A DNA stretch of 64,000 bases from Acetobacter sp. 46_36. Lineage in GTDB: Bacteria > Pseudomonadota > Alphaproteobacteria > RF32 > CAG-239. The DNA is taken from assembly GCA_001917135.1 (NCBI GenBank), contig MNTT01000008.1:97911-161910 (forward strand), in the 5' to 3' direction. This document shows, piece after piece, positions 10,156 through 18,201 of the stretch (the stretch's first letter is position 1; every line of letters begins with the position of its first letter). A program made the position numbers and the translations under genes. Under the pieces are notes generated by a model, which worked only from the letters and a program-made list of their open reading frames with translations, had not been told where the DNA came from and made no database searches.

Positions 10156-10593
10156 ATGTCTGCCTGGATTGTCTTTCTCATCATCGCCCTTGTCTGTTTC
10201 ATTATCGAAATCTACACGCCGACAATGTTCTTTTTGAACTTTGCCGTTGCCGGAGCCGTATGCGCGGTATTGTCTCTGATTACGGACAACTACAACGTCC
10301 TCATCCCGATTTTTACCATACTCTCCATTCTTTTCATTTTGTTCCTGCGCCCGCTTTTGAACATCAATCCGAAGCATGACAAGGAACACAGTTTTGAATC
10401 CCAGTACATCGGCAAAATCGCCACCGCCATTACTGATATCAGCGCCTTCTCCGGTCGGCTGAAAATTTATGACGAAAATTGGGAAGCCAGAACTCTCGGC
10501 GAAGATGCTCCCGAAATAAAAAAAGGCGCTAAAGTAAAAATCGTCCGCCATGACGACCTCACCATGTTTGTTGAAAAGAAAGGAAGAAAATAA
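10156..10593 (+). CDS. NfeD-family membrane protein
   Basis: A 145-residue short-form NfeD (NfeD1b type): two or three hydrophobic helices in residues 1-75 and a C-terminal OB-fold-like beta region, with Gly at G-K-I-A-T and A-K-V-K-I-V near the end. Short NfeD proteins pair with SPFH/stomatin proteins and help to organise membrane microdomains. This fits the next gene, whose ATG overlaps this stop codon by one base. AAGGAATATC lies just upstream of the ATG. Confidence 0.88.
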   Translation: MSAWIVFLIIALVCFIIEIYTPTMFFLNFAVAGAVCAVLSLITDNYNVLIPIFTILSILFILFLRPLLNINPKHDKEHSFESQYIGKIATAITDISAFSGRLKIYDENWEARTLGEDAPEIKKGAKVKIVRHDDLTMFVEKKGRK

Positions 10594-11573
10594 TGGAAAC
10601 CGTACTCATTTTACTGATTCTTGCCGCCGTTTTCGTCGCAATCAAAGGCTGCATCATCGTCGAACAGCAGGAAGTTGTCATTGTACAACGCCTCGGCAAA
10701 TACAAGGAAACGCTCGGCGCCGGCTTAAATTTTATCGTGCCGTTTATCGATTCCCCCAAAGGGATTTACCGCAAGGTAAGCACAACCTACCCCGACGGCA
10801 GAACTTATTCTTATATGCAGAAGAGCAGCCGGCTTGATTTGCGCGAAACCGTTTACGACTTTCCGCGCCAGAACGTTATCACCAAAGACAACGTTTCCAT
10901 TTCCATTAACGCCGTGCTTTATTTCCAGATTATCAATCCCGAAAAAGCCGTTTACGGCGTCGAAAATCTTTCCGAAGCCATTGAAAAGCTGACCCAGACC
11001 ACGCTCCGCCAGTTGATTGGCAAACTGGAGCTTCAGGAAACCCTCGTTTCCCGCGATAAAATCAATGAAGAACTCCGCGCCATTCTTGACACTGCCTCCG
11101 ACAAATGGGGCGTAAAAGTCAACCGCATTGAATTGCAGGACATCACGCCGCCGGCCGACATTCAGGCAGCCATGGACAAGCAGATGAAAGCCGAACGCGA
11201 AAAACGCGCCATGATTTACGAAGCCGAAGGCGAAAAAGAATCTTCCATCCGCATCGCCGAAGGACAGAAAGAAGCCGCCATCCGTAAAGCCGAGGGCGAA
11301 AAGGAATCTTCCATTCTCCGTGCCGAAGGTATCGCGCAGGCGCGCATGGTCGAGGCCGAAGCGGAAAAAGAAGCCATCAAGCGTATTATTGAGGCTCTGT
11401 CATCCAAAGGACAGGCAGACAAATACCTCATTGCCATGAAATACCTTGAAACGATGAAAGAAATGACTTCCGGACAGGACAACAAAATTGTCTATATGCC
11501 CTACGAAGCCAGCGCGGTTTTAAGCTCCGTCGACGGTATCCGTGAAATGCTATCAGCCAAAAAGGGAGCCTGA
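10593..11573 (+). CDS. SPFH/stomatin-like membrane protein (QmcA/prohibitin family)
   Basis: A 326-residue protein with one N-terminal membrane helix (residues 2-22) and then the SPFH (band 7) domain. The core is visible in VVIVQRLGKYKETLGAGLNF and in LRQLIGKLELQETLVSRDKI. The C-terminal third has long alternating Glu/Lys/Ala helices (EGEKESSIRIAEGQKEAAIR), the coiled coil that drives oligomer rings. A repeated AEGEKESSI unit occurs twice, about 20 residues apart. It is translationally coupled to the NfeD gene, the usual pair, and probably works as a membrane scaffold or in protease control. Confidence 0.9.
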   Translation: METVLILLILAAVFVAIKGCIIVEQQEVVIVQRLGKYKETLGAGLNFIVPFIDSPKGIYRKVSTTYPDGRTYSYMQKSSRLDLRETVYDFPRQNVITKDNVSISINAVLYFQIINPEKAVYGVENLSEAIEKLTQTTLRQLIGKLELQETLVSRDKINEELRAILDTASDKWGVKVNRIELQDITPPADIQAAMDKQMKAEREKRAMIYEAEGEKESSIRIAEGQKEAAIRKAEGEKESSILRAEGIAQARMVEAEAEKEAIKRIIEALSSKGQADKYLIAMKYLETMKEMTSGQDNKIVYMPYEASAVLSSVDGIREMLSAKKGA

Positions 11574-11623
11574 AATGGAAAACCCTGCCCCTCGCAGAGT
11601 TCCTGTTTTTCTGTTGCCCATGC

Positions 11624-11756
11624 TTCTTTCACAAACCGCCCCGTCGTACTTTCCCGCTGCGGGCTGCCTCTGACATAAACAGTCACCGTTTCGCTTCCCC
11701 GCAGCCGGACAGTTTCTTTCACAAACCGTATCCGTCGCGCTTCCCCGCTGCCGGTT
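11624..11756. repeat. Two direct repeats with 90-bp period
   Basis: TTCTTTCACAAACCG occurs exactly at 11624 and 11714, and each copy is followed by a similar CGTCG-CTTTCCCGCTGC block. This fills most of the spacer between the SPFH gene and the next small membrane protein, which otherwise holds nothing I recognise. Confidence 0.65.
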
Positions 11757-11814
11757 CGGCCCTTTTTATAAACTGCCGCCACAACCCGGCACACTGTTTT
11801 AAGGATAATGCAAA

Positions 11815-12180
11815 ATGTTTATACTGCTCACGCTCGGTATCTTTATTCTGAAATTTCTGGCCCTCGGCGTTGTCGGATTGTTTTTTGCCGAAGACTTGGA
11901 ACTGACGCGTTCTGTCGGCGGCGGCATTTATTCCGCATACTTTGCTCTGGGGGTCTGCGCTTTTTTTGCACTGTTTTTCTTTGTTCTCGGCAAACGGCTG
12001 TTTTGGCTCATCCTGTTCTGCCTGTTTGGCCTTTCGTATCTCGGAATGTACAACAAAGCGCCCGGCATTGGCGAGATTCACGATAAAAACGATTTAAAAA
12101 GCCGATATTTTAAGGACACGGATACATTCTTTGCCCGCATGGGTGATGTTATTGCCATCATCAACAAAGACAAACGCTAA
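11815..12180 (+). CDS. Small membrane protein of unknown function
   Basis: 121 residues with three hydrophobic stretches (about 1-24, 37-60 and 62-78), followed by a soluble tail of about 40 residues rich in Asp and Lys. I do not recognise a family. AAGGATAATGCAAA before the ATG provides a ribosome-binding site. It follows the NfeD/SPFH pair after 240 bases of repeat-rich spacer, so an operon link is possible but not shown. Confidence 0.65.
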   Translation: MFILLTLGIFILKFLALGVVGLFFAEDLELTRSVGGGIYSAYFALGVCAFFALFFFVLGKRLFWLILFCLFGLSYLGMYNKAPGIGEIHDKNDLKSRYFKDTDTFFARMGDVIAIINKDKR

Positions 12181-12358
12181 ATCAAAATCCCCCGCCTCTC
12201 CTGCAACGCACAAATGCATCGCTATTATTTCTATGCCGCCGCATAAAGCTGCGCCGCCGCTACACACAGATATCTCCGTACCGCCCGGCTCCAGCCCCCC
12301 TGCCTTTCCTATCACAGTTCAGCCTTTAAACTGCCCGCAGTCCTGCCGCGGCAGGCTG

Positions 12359-12895
12359 TCAGTGTTCGCCTCCGAACTTTGCCTCATAAGCGTCGCTGGC
12401 TTCTTCAATCAACTTTTTCGCCTCGTCCGGCCCCAAAAACTTTTCAATCGTAACCTGCTTCTTTTCCAACACCTTATAGTCTTCAAAAAAACGCTGCAGC
12501 ATTTTCAAAATGTGCGGCGGCAATTGCGCAATGTCGGTAAAAACATTATACTCGGGATCATCTTCGTGAATGGCAATAATCTTGTCGTCTGCCTCGCCGC
12601 AGTCTATCATTTTCATAACGCCGATAGGCCTGGCCCGCATAATCGACAGCGGTACAATCGGCTCCTGCCCAAGAACAAGAATGTCCAGCGGGTCATTGTC
12701 TTCACAGTACGTTTGCGGAATAAAGCCGTAGTTGGCCGGATAATGCACTGAAGAATACAAAATGCGGTCAACCTTAACCAAGCCGCTTTCCTTGTCCAGT
12801 TCGTATTTGACCTGCGACCCTTTCGGAACTTCAATGATTGCGGGAATAATGTCCGGAAATTGTGAATAATGTTTTACCTGATGCCAAGGATGCAC
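12359..12895 (-). CDS. ppa: Inorganic pyrophosphatase (family I)
   Basis: A cytoplasmic enzyme that splits pyrophosphate to drive biosynthesis. The 178 residues carry the family I signatures: EVPKGSQVKYELDK near the start, the metal-binding block CEDNDPLDILVLG, and RPIGVMKMIDCGEADDKIIA with its acidic cluster. I place the start at a GTG (12895) giving VHPWHQV at the N-terminus. It has GGGGAAAG six bases upstream and matches the usual MHPWHDV start of the family. A longer frame back to 13039 would add 48 non-homologous residues. Monocistronic as far as can be seen. Confidence 0.95.
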   Translation of the reverse strand: MHPWHQVKHYSQFPDIIPAIIEVPKGSQVKYELDKESGLVKVDRILYSSVHYPANYGFIPQTYCEDNDPLDILVLGQEPIVPLSIMRARPIGVMKMIDCGEADDKIIAIHEDDPEYNVFTDIAQLPPHILKMLQRFFEDYKVLEKKQVTIEKFLGPDEAKKLIEEASDAYEAKFGGEH

Positions 12896-13077
12896 GTTCT
12901 TTCCCCTTATAAACCGCCCCGGCTGAGCCGTCCCTGAAAATTCCGGTACTGCACTCCTGCCGGGAAAATGCCAAAAACTTTTTCCGTCGCGCAGAATAAA
13001 AAACGCCCCCGTTTTTGTCAAGCAAAAGTTTTTTGCCAAACGACCGTCTCCCTCTCGCAGAAGCTGTCGGCATTCCT

Positions 13078-13218
13078 CCCCAAAACTGTTAATCCATCTG
13101 CAAAACTGGTTGTTTCACCTGCAAAACTATTTGCCCCGGCCTTAAAACTATTTGCCTCGCCGGCAAAAACTATTTGCTTTATCCGCAAAAAACTATTTGC
13201 CTTATCTGTAAAATTATG
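13078..13218. repeat. Minisatellite: six to seven degenerate units of 21-23 bp
   Basis: Successive units resemble GCAAAACTATTTGCCTTATC, starting at 13078, 13100, 13121, 13142, 13163, 13185 and 13208. Units three to six are best conserved; the outer ones decay. The array ends about 45 bases before the ATG of the next gene, so it may overlap that gene's promoter. A related fragment sits at 13021-13037. Together with the ppa leader it makes up the 12896-13263 gap. Confidence 0.8.
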
Positions 13219-13263
13219 TTAGATTCGTTTTGATAGAATAAAAAAAATTCGGAGAACGCAAAA

Positions 13264-14784
13264 ATGAAAACATACACCCCGGATCAGTTGGTAATTTTAG
13301 ATTCCGGACAAATTGACCAGGTACAAAAATCAATTGACGGCGACGCGCTGGCCTTTCTTGACGACAAAAAGGAAGAACTGGATTTTTTAAATCCCGAAGA
13401 ACAGGCACACCTGAAAGAATATTATACCGACACGATGGAAAAATACCGCCTGCTGTACGAAGCCGTCGTCTCCGGCTTTGCCACGCCGAACAGTACCGGG
13501 TTCCCCGAATACATTTACAACATCAACCTAAAAGACGGCAGCATCGAGACTGACCGTAACGGCCGTCACATCAGCTATTCGACAGAAATCCTTGCCCCCT
13601 GCACCACGGCAATGCTGCATTACATCAACAGCGAATGTAACAACGTTTACGTCATCATCCCGCCGATAAAAGGCGTCGAAAGGACAACCGAAAAACTCAT
13701 CTCCGAATGTATCCGCGAATACAAAACCGAGCGTGCCCAAAATCTCGAAAAATTCGCCGAACCGCCTTTCGAAGAGGAACCCGAACTTCCGTTTCCTCTT
13801 AAAACGGAAACGGCTCCGCGCTGCCCTACCGCAGCAGCCCTAGAAGATATGCGCGGAGCAGCCAAAACGCAGCAGTCACTGCTGAACATTGCCAAAAAGG
13901 AAATCCTTCCCAAAGACATTTATCGCCTGTCCATCACTTCCAAATATCAGGGAGATTTGGAAGAGCTGATAAAAGAGCTTGAAGCCAAATTCCCGCCCTA
14001 TATCAAATTTGAAAAAGGCGAGCGCAACCTGTATAAAAAGAACCTGAGCGAAAATACCCGCAACTATTTTGACATCAAAAAAACTGCCCGCATCACGATA
14101 CCAAACAGCAACCGGACATTCTACATCGAATTCCAGTTCAAACAGACCAATATGTTTTTCGCCCATATCCGTTCCCACAGCGCGTATGAAGAATACCGCA
14201 TTTTGGAAGCCAAATACCTGGCATTGAAAGAAGCCGAACAAAAACGCAAAACACCGCATCCTGCCAACAGGCAAAAGCTCCAGCAGCTGAAAAAGCAATG
14301 CGAGGAAAAAAAGGAACTGTGCCTGAAAATCCACCGCAATGCCGTCCACCAGAGCAACCTGTACCTGATGCACAAGCTGCTCTGGCTTGATGACAATGCC
14401 CGCGGTCTTCACCGCCAGCCGGACTTCCCCGACGGCAAATACAAACATTCGGTAGACACCCTAAAAAATAACTATATTATCGAAAGCTATGAGCCGTTTG
14501 ACGGCGCCACCGCGTTCACGACTTCACCCGATGAATACCTGAACAAATCCTACTATCTGAAAATGGTCGGCATCCTGCCGGAAAGCTTTGACGAGCTGGG
14601 CAAAAACGCCAAAGAACACGTCAACAAAGCCTGGAACAACCTGACCCCGGCCGATATCAAAGACTTTTCGCGCATTACCAGCATGGCCGTCAAATATCAG
14701 GACGTGGTTCGCGGCATTCAAAAGCAGCGCCGGATGTTGGATTCCGCCGCTCTGCTAAACGTATTTGCCCAAAACGAACGCTGA
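13264..14784 (+). CDS. Unknown 506-residue protein with a possible RelA/SpoT-like core
   Basis: I do not recognise this protein with certainty. It is soluble, has no signal peptide and has a Glu/Pro-rich linker near residues 165-190. The middle (about 215-320) reads DIYRLSITSKYQGDLEELIK, later FDIKKTARITI, then FYIEFQFKQTNMFFAHIRSH with AYEEYR. That spacing is reminiscent of the beta-strand and EIQIRT-x-M-x-H block of RelA/SpoT-type nucleotidyltransferases, but the diagnostic residues are not clearly kept, so this is a weak inference. A Lys/Glu-rich coiled coil follows (about 320-370). GGAG lies 9 bases before the ATG. It is monocistronic with its own terminator, and a minisatellite lies directly upstream. 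Confidence 0.6.
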   Translation: MKTYTPDQLVILDSGQIDQVQKSIDGDALAFLDDKKEELDFLNPEEQAHLKEYYTDTMEKYRLLYEAVVSGFATPNSTGFPEYIYNINLKDGSIETDRNGRHISYSTEILAPCTTAMLHYINSECNNVYVIIPPIKGVERTTEKLISECIREYKTERAQNLEKFAEPPFEEEPELPFPLKTETAPRCPTAAALEDMRGAAKTQQSLLNIAKKEILPKDIYRLSITSKYQGDLEELIKELEAKFPPYIKFEKGERNLYKKNLSENTRNYFDIKKTARITIPNSNRTFYIEFQFKQTNMFFAHIRSHSAYEEYRILEAKYLALKEAEQKRKTPHPANRQKLQQLKKQCEEKKELCLKIHRNAVHQSNLYLMHKLLWLDDNARGLHRQPDFPDGKYKHSVDTLKNNYIIESYEPFDGATAFTTSPDEYLNKSYYLKMVGILPESFDELGKNAKEHVNKAWNNLTPADIKDFSRITSMAVKYQDVVRGIQKQRRMLDSAALLNVFAQNER

Positions 14785-14806
14785 TTACAACCGCCGGTTA
14801 CACTTT

Positions 14807-14833
14807 GCACCGCCTCCCGCGGTGCATTTTTTT
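14807..14833 (+). terminator. Intrinsic terminator
   Basis: GCACCGC, a five-base loop, GCGGTGC, then a T-tract, 22 bases after the stop of the 506-residue protein gene. Confidence 0.88.
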
Positions 14834-14968
14834 GCAATTTTCCCGGACGAAAGGTTTAGCAATTTTCCCAAACGAAAAATTCGGTTTCCGGCTTTCCGCT
14901 TATTCTCCCGTAACCGGAAACTTTAACATTCCGCTCAACATTTTTGCAGGCAACTGCCGATATTTTTA

Positions 14969-14997
14969 TTGACTGCCGTAAAAAGCAGATGTATTAT
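14969..14997 (+). promoter_or_regulatory. Sigma-70 promoter before the 151-residue gene
   Basis: TTGACT, a 17-base spacer and TATTAT. The expected transcription start near 15004 gives a 39-base leader holding a four-codon ATG-AAC-CAC-TAA frame at 15020. Confidence 0.75.
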
Positions 14998-15042
14998 ATT
15001 TTCTGTATTTAATATTTTTATGAACCACTAAATTTATGTAGT

Positions 15043-15498
15043 ATGGAAAAAAACATTTCCGCAGAACTTCCGGGACAGTTCCCGTTCGACATCTTAATCC
15101 GAAGCAAAGAAGGAAAGTTCGCCAGAACCAAAGCCCTCAACGACCGCAATTTAAAACTTGGCATCTGTATTCAGAACCGGGCTTGGCTGCTGGTAAGGCT
15201 TCCTACTGACCAATCCGCACCTGAAAAATTCTTACAAACCCTGAAAGATATAACAGGGTTGCCGCTGCTTTATCCGGAGCACGAAGATTTTCAGCACCTG
15301 CGCGAAGCCTATCCTAAAGCACAAAACGTCTTTGATTTGCTAATTCAGGCTGAAAATTTAAACGCCGGCCGCCGCAGCAGCCAAAGTATGGCACGTTTTT
15401 CCGATGATGAAGAAGAGATACAAAATGCTTATTTTCAAAAACCGCAGAAAATCAGCTGCTATATCCGTTTTGTCGTAGATCTCGACCTGCTGTTCTGA
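15043..15498 (+). CDS. Unknown 151-residue soluble protein
   Basis: I do not recognise a family. The protein is mixed alpha/beta without membrane segments or signal peptide. The first 95 residues look like a compact domain (LGICIQNRAWLLVRLP, then FLQTLKDITGLPLLYP). An acidic, low-complexity patch (FSDDEEEIQNAY) precedes a short C-terminal strand pair. No Shine-Dalgarno sequence is visible before the ATG, although the promoter upstream is good; several other short unknown genes in the window share this trait. A strong hairpin follows the stop. Confidence 0.6.
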   Translation: MEKNISAELPGQFPFDILIRSKEGKFARTKALNDRNLKLGICIQNRAWLLVRLPTDQSAPEKFLQTLKDITGLPLLYPEHEDFQHLREAYPKAQNVFDLLIQAENLNAGRRSSQSMARFSDDEEEIQNAYFQKPQKISCYIRFVVDLDLLF

Positions 15499-15502
15499 TG
15501 AC

Positions 15503-15534
15503 AAATGCCGTTTCCCTTTCCGGAAACGGCATTT
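15503..15534. terminator. Hairpin between convergent genes, probable bidirectional terminator
   Basis: AAATGCCGTTTCC pairs with GGAAACGGCATTT around a short loop. It lies between the ends of the 151-residue gene and the HAD hydrolase; flanking A and T runs are short. Confidence 0.6.
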
Positions 15535-15578
15535 GCCTGTTTTTCTGGCAATCTGATTTTTCCCAAGCCCGTTTGCCC

Positions 15579-16262
15579 CTAGCCCGCTGCCCGTATCGCC
15601 GCTTCCTTTTCAAAAAACTCTTTCACTTCCGCCATATCGTAAAAAATATGCGTAATTCCCAATGCCTCGACAGCCTGCCGCTGCGCAGGGTTGTTCCGGT
15701 ACATTTCCGATCCCATAAAGCAAACCGGTGTCATTCCAGCCCGTTGTGCCGCTGTCAACCCGGCCACGGAATCTTCAATAACATAACAGTCTTCCGGACG
15801 CATATTCATTTTTTGTGCCGCCAGCAAAAAAGAATCCGGCTCAGGTTTTCCTCTGGCCACCATATCAACCGTTACCAGATTATCCCGCGTAAAGACGTCC
15901 TGCAACCCTACGGCCTTCAGTTTAAGCAGGGTTTCCTCCAACGCGCCGCCGGTAGCCATTGCATGGCAATATCCCGGAAGCTCCAATACCTTATCCATCC
16001 CCGGTGTCCGATTAAATCCGTCAAGAATACGCTGCCAGGAACGCCGGCCGATTTCTTCCCACATTTCTGCCGGCGGATAAATTCCCAGCTCAGCCAAAAC
16101 TTTTTGCTGCATCGACAGCCCCTGTCCGCTCAGATATTTGTTGATTGTGGCAAAATCCCAGGCCAAACCGCAATATTTGTTTAATTCTTCCAGCTCTATT
16201 GCCAGCCAGTACTTCTCCGTATCAGCCGTCACTCCGTCAAAATCCCAGATAATCAGTTTCAT
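15579..16262 (-). CDS. HAD-superfamily hydrolase (beta-phosphoglucomutase/phosphatase type)
   Basis: A 228-residue cytoplasmic HAD enzyme with a helical cap (subfamily IA). Motif I is IWDFDGVTADTE with the nucleophile and acid Asp residues near 7-9, motif II is MATGG near 105, and motifs III/IV are GKPEPDSFLLAA and CYVIEDSVAG. The substrate is probably a small phosphate ester such as a sugar phosphate or phosphoglycolate, and cannot be fixed from sequence. I chose the ATG at 16262 because GGAAGGAG lies eight bases upstream; the open frame continues to 16388 without homology. Confidence 0.88.
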   Translation of the reverse strand: MKLIIWDFDGVTADTEKYWLAIELEELNKYCGLAWDFATINKYLSGQGLSMQQKVLAELGIYPPAEMWEEIGRRSWQRILDGFNRTPGMDKVLELPGYCHAMATGGALEETLLKLKAVGLQDVFTRDNLVTVDMVARGKPEPDSFLLAAQKMNMRPEDCYVIEDSVAGLTAAQRAGMTPVCFMGSEMYRNNPAQRQAVEALGITHIFYDMAEVKEFFEKEAAIRAAG

Positions 16263-16451
16263 TTTTCGCTGCTCCTTCCTTAATACGCACTGCGTGCTTT
16301 TTAATGCCGCAATCCTTAAAATTCCCTGAAAACGCCCGCCCCCAAAGGCAAGAAGCGTTTTATCCCTTTTTTCTCTTGCCAACAGCACTTTTTTATGATT
16401 AAATAAATAACGTGTTAATTAATATTATGTCAAACTTAATTTTTATTTCTC

Positions 16452-16829
16452 ATGTCTAAGAACAAGACCAGAAAGTCCCTCGCTCAAATCAAAATGGTGC
16501 AGCAGGGGTATTTGACAATGTACGGCTGCAAAGACAAATTATGCCTTGATGCCGAAGTTACGCTTGTTACCTCCCGCCATCCCAAAATGCTGGCGGCTTA
16601 CACCCACAAGCTGCATCCGCTGGCTGAAAAGAAGATGGTTGAAACGGGACAACACCAGATGCTTAAAGAGTATCGGTTTGAACTGGAAGAAGAAAACCAG
16701 ATTCTACTGGTATTAAGCGAGCGCCCGAAACTGCTTGCTGCATATCGGCATAAGCTCTGCCCCAAAGCCGAGAAGTTATTGCGAAAAATGCATAACCCCC
16801 GCTTGAATCGGGTTTACGGATACTTTTAA
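16452..16829 (+). CDS. Unknown protein with 24-residue helical repeats
   Basis: 125 residues. From about residue 50 there are three consecutive units of exactly 24 residues, each starting with Tyr: YTHKLHPLAEKKMVETGQHQ, YRFELEEENQILLVLSERPK and YRHKLCPKAEKLLRKMHNPR (each plus four residues). The unit pattern Y-x3-L-x3-AE-x2-LL suggests a helix-turn-helix solenoid. Its convergent neighbour has the same idea with 26-residue units. There is no ribosome-binding site; instead an 11-codon frame (ATG at 16427) overlaps this start, so translational coupling is possible. The function is unknown, perhaps protein binding. Confidence 0.65.
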   Translation: MSKNKTRKSLAQIKMVQQGYLTMYGCKDKLCLDAEVTLVTSRHPKMLAAYTHKLHPLAEKKMVETGQHQMLKEYRFELEEENQILLVLSERPKLLAAYRHKLCPKAEKLLRKMHNPRLNRVYGYF

Positions 16830-16873
16830 TCCGAATACTTTCAATCCGGGAATTTCTCTCTGTACTTGACTTT

Positions 16874-16904
16874 AAAAAAGGGCTTCGTATGAAGCCCTTT
16901 TTAT
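16874..16904. terminator. Bidirectional terminator
   Basis: AAAGGGCTTC, GTAT loop, GAAGCCCTTT, flanked by A-run on the left and T-run on the right, so it can end transcripts from both convergent repeat-protein genes. Confidence 0.9.
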
Positions 16905-16926
16905 TACCGAAACCGTTCTAAAAAAA

Positions 16927-17529
16927 CTACTTTCCGGTTTTTTGTGCAAACTCCCCGGCTGCTTTTTCGCCAAATCCCCACTTTTTCGCATAAGCGGGAG
17001 CCAAATGGCAAAATGTACCCGACAACAGCATAAGCTCTGCCGCCTCGTGCAAATCATCATGCTCCAAATAATCCGCAACCATTGCGGCATCTTCCATCGC
17101 CATCATTTTGACTTCCGATGCCTCAAACAGAGGATACAAACGCACATACAGTCTGGCTGCTTCCGCCAGTTCGGGCACAAACAACAATCCTTCCGCATCA
17201 GCCCCAAAATCATGCCGCTGAACATACGCAAGAACAAGTTCCTGCCGTGCATCCGTCAACATCTGCTTTTGCGCTTCGACAGACAGAGGCCACTCCGTAA
17301 AGTACCCGACAGCCTCGCTGGTATCTTTCTGCCGCAGAAGAAAAATTTCCCCTTCCGGAGATAAAGCATACCGCTGCAGATAAGTGTTTTTCAACTCCCG
17401 GTCGGCCAGTTCCAAAAACTTTACCTCGCTGGCCGGTTCCAAACGGAAAAGCCTGAGGTAATCCCTTAATTCGTCGGATGCAGGCATAGACATTAACGCC
17501 ACTTCACCCAGAACATCAAGTTTCTTCAT
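16927..17529 (-). CDS. Unknown protein made of 26-residue helical repeats
   Basis: 200 residues that are nearly all repeat. Six units of exactly 26 residues start with Tyr at 24, 50, 76, 102, 128 and 154, with partial units at both ends. Examples are YLRLFRLEPASEVKFLELAD, YLQRYALSPEGEIFLLRQKD and YVRLYPLFEASEVKMMAMED. The pattern is Y-x5-L-x3-A-E-x2-LL-x9, fitting two short helices per unit and an alpha-solenoid overall. No signal peptide or membrane segment was seen. It converges on the 24-residue repeat gene with a shared terminator. I do not know a function; solenoids of this type usually bind other proteins. Confidence 0.7.
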   Translation of the reverse strand: MKKLDVLGEVALMSMPASDELRDYLRLFRLEPASEVKFLELADRELKNTYLQRYALSPEGEIFLLRQKDTSEAVGYFTEWPLSVEAQKQMLTDARQELVLAYVQRHDFGADAEGLLFVPELAEAARLYVRLYPLFEASEVKMMAMEDAAMVADYLEHDDLHEAAELMLLSGTFCHLAPAYAKKWGFGEKAAGEFAQKTGK

Positions 17530-17781
17530 AATTGTAGAATTAACATATAAGTAAATATAATAATTTTGTAATTGGCTCTAAAATAACATACCATTTTATA
17601 TTGTCAAAAAAGAACTGTTTTTCTCCACTAAAACAACAGCTCCCAATTCCGCCGTAATGCCTGGCATTCAGGCTGCATTCGCATACGTCCGCCAGGCTAA
17701 AGCGCACAAATCGCTTTCCGATATGTTTCAGATAAACCGCTTTCTGTTCAAAAAACAGTTATAAGCACCTGTAAATTTGTT

Positions 17782-18201
17782 TTAAAAAGAGCTCTCGCGC
17801 CCATTCCACGTTTTGCCGTTGACCAGCAGGTTCAAAACCTGCGGCGGCCGGCCGGGACGATAGGAAAAGACCATCTCCGCAACATTGTTGCTGTTTTGAA
17901 TATCTTGCTCCAACGGCTTGGCCAAATGCTCCGGCACATAAAAACGCCCCCGGTTTTTCCCGTAGCTTCCAAATTCGTCTTTCGGGCATATGCCCTGCGC
18001 AAACTGAGCACAGTCCGTCGCCTCCCAGTCCAGCACATAGCTGATATACTGCCCGGCCAGCAAGTCCCGCGGGTCATATCCGCGCAGCTTGATTTTTACC
18101 GGCATTCCGGCCGAAATCTGCCATAGAAGGTACCCTGCCCATACCGCAAGCAAAACCGCCGGCATCATAGTCAAAACCAGATTTTTTACCTTTTCACGCA
18201 T
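17782..18201 (-). CDS. GDYXXLXY-domain membrane-anchored protein
   Basis: 139 residues: a short basic start, one membrane helix (residues 9-30), and an extracytoplasmic domain beginning with the family motif RGYDPRDLLAGQYISY near residue 40. GDYXXLXY proteins usually sit next to or are fused with DUF2157 membrane proteins, and here the ATG overlaps the stop of the DUF2157 gene by eight bases. The biochemical role of the pair is unknown. Confidence 0.85.
   Translation of the reverse strand: MREKVKNLVLTMMPAVLLAVWAGYLLWQISAGMPVKIKLRGYDPRDLLAGQYISYVLDWEATDCAQFAQGICPKDEFGSYGKNRGRFYVPEHLAKPLEQDIQNSNNVAEMVFSYRPGRPPQVLNLLVNGKTWNGRESSF

Noticed and set aside
12896..13039. Extended N-terminus of pyrophosphatase
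   Set aside because: The extra 48 residues have no homology and the GTG at 12895 has a strong RBS and matches the family start.
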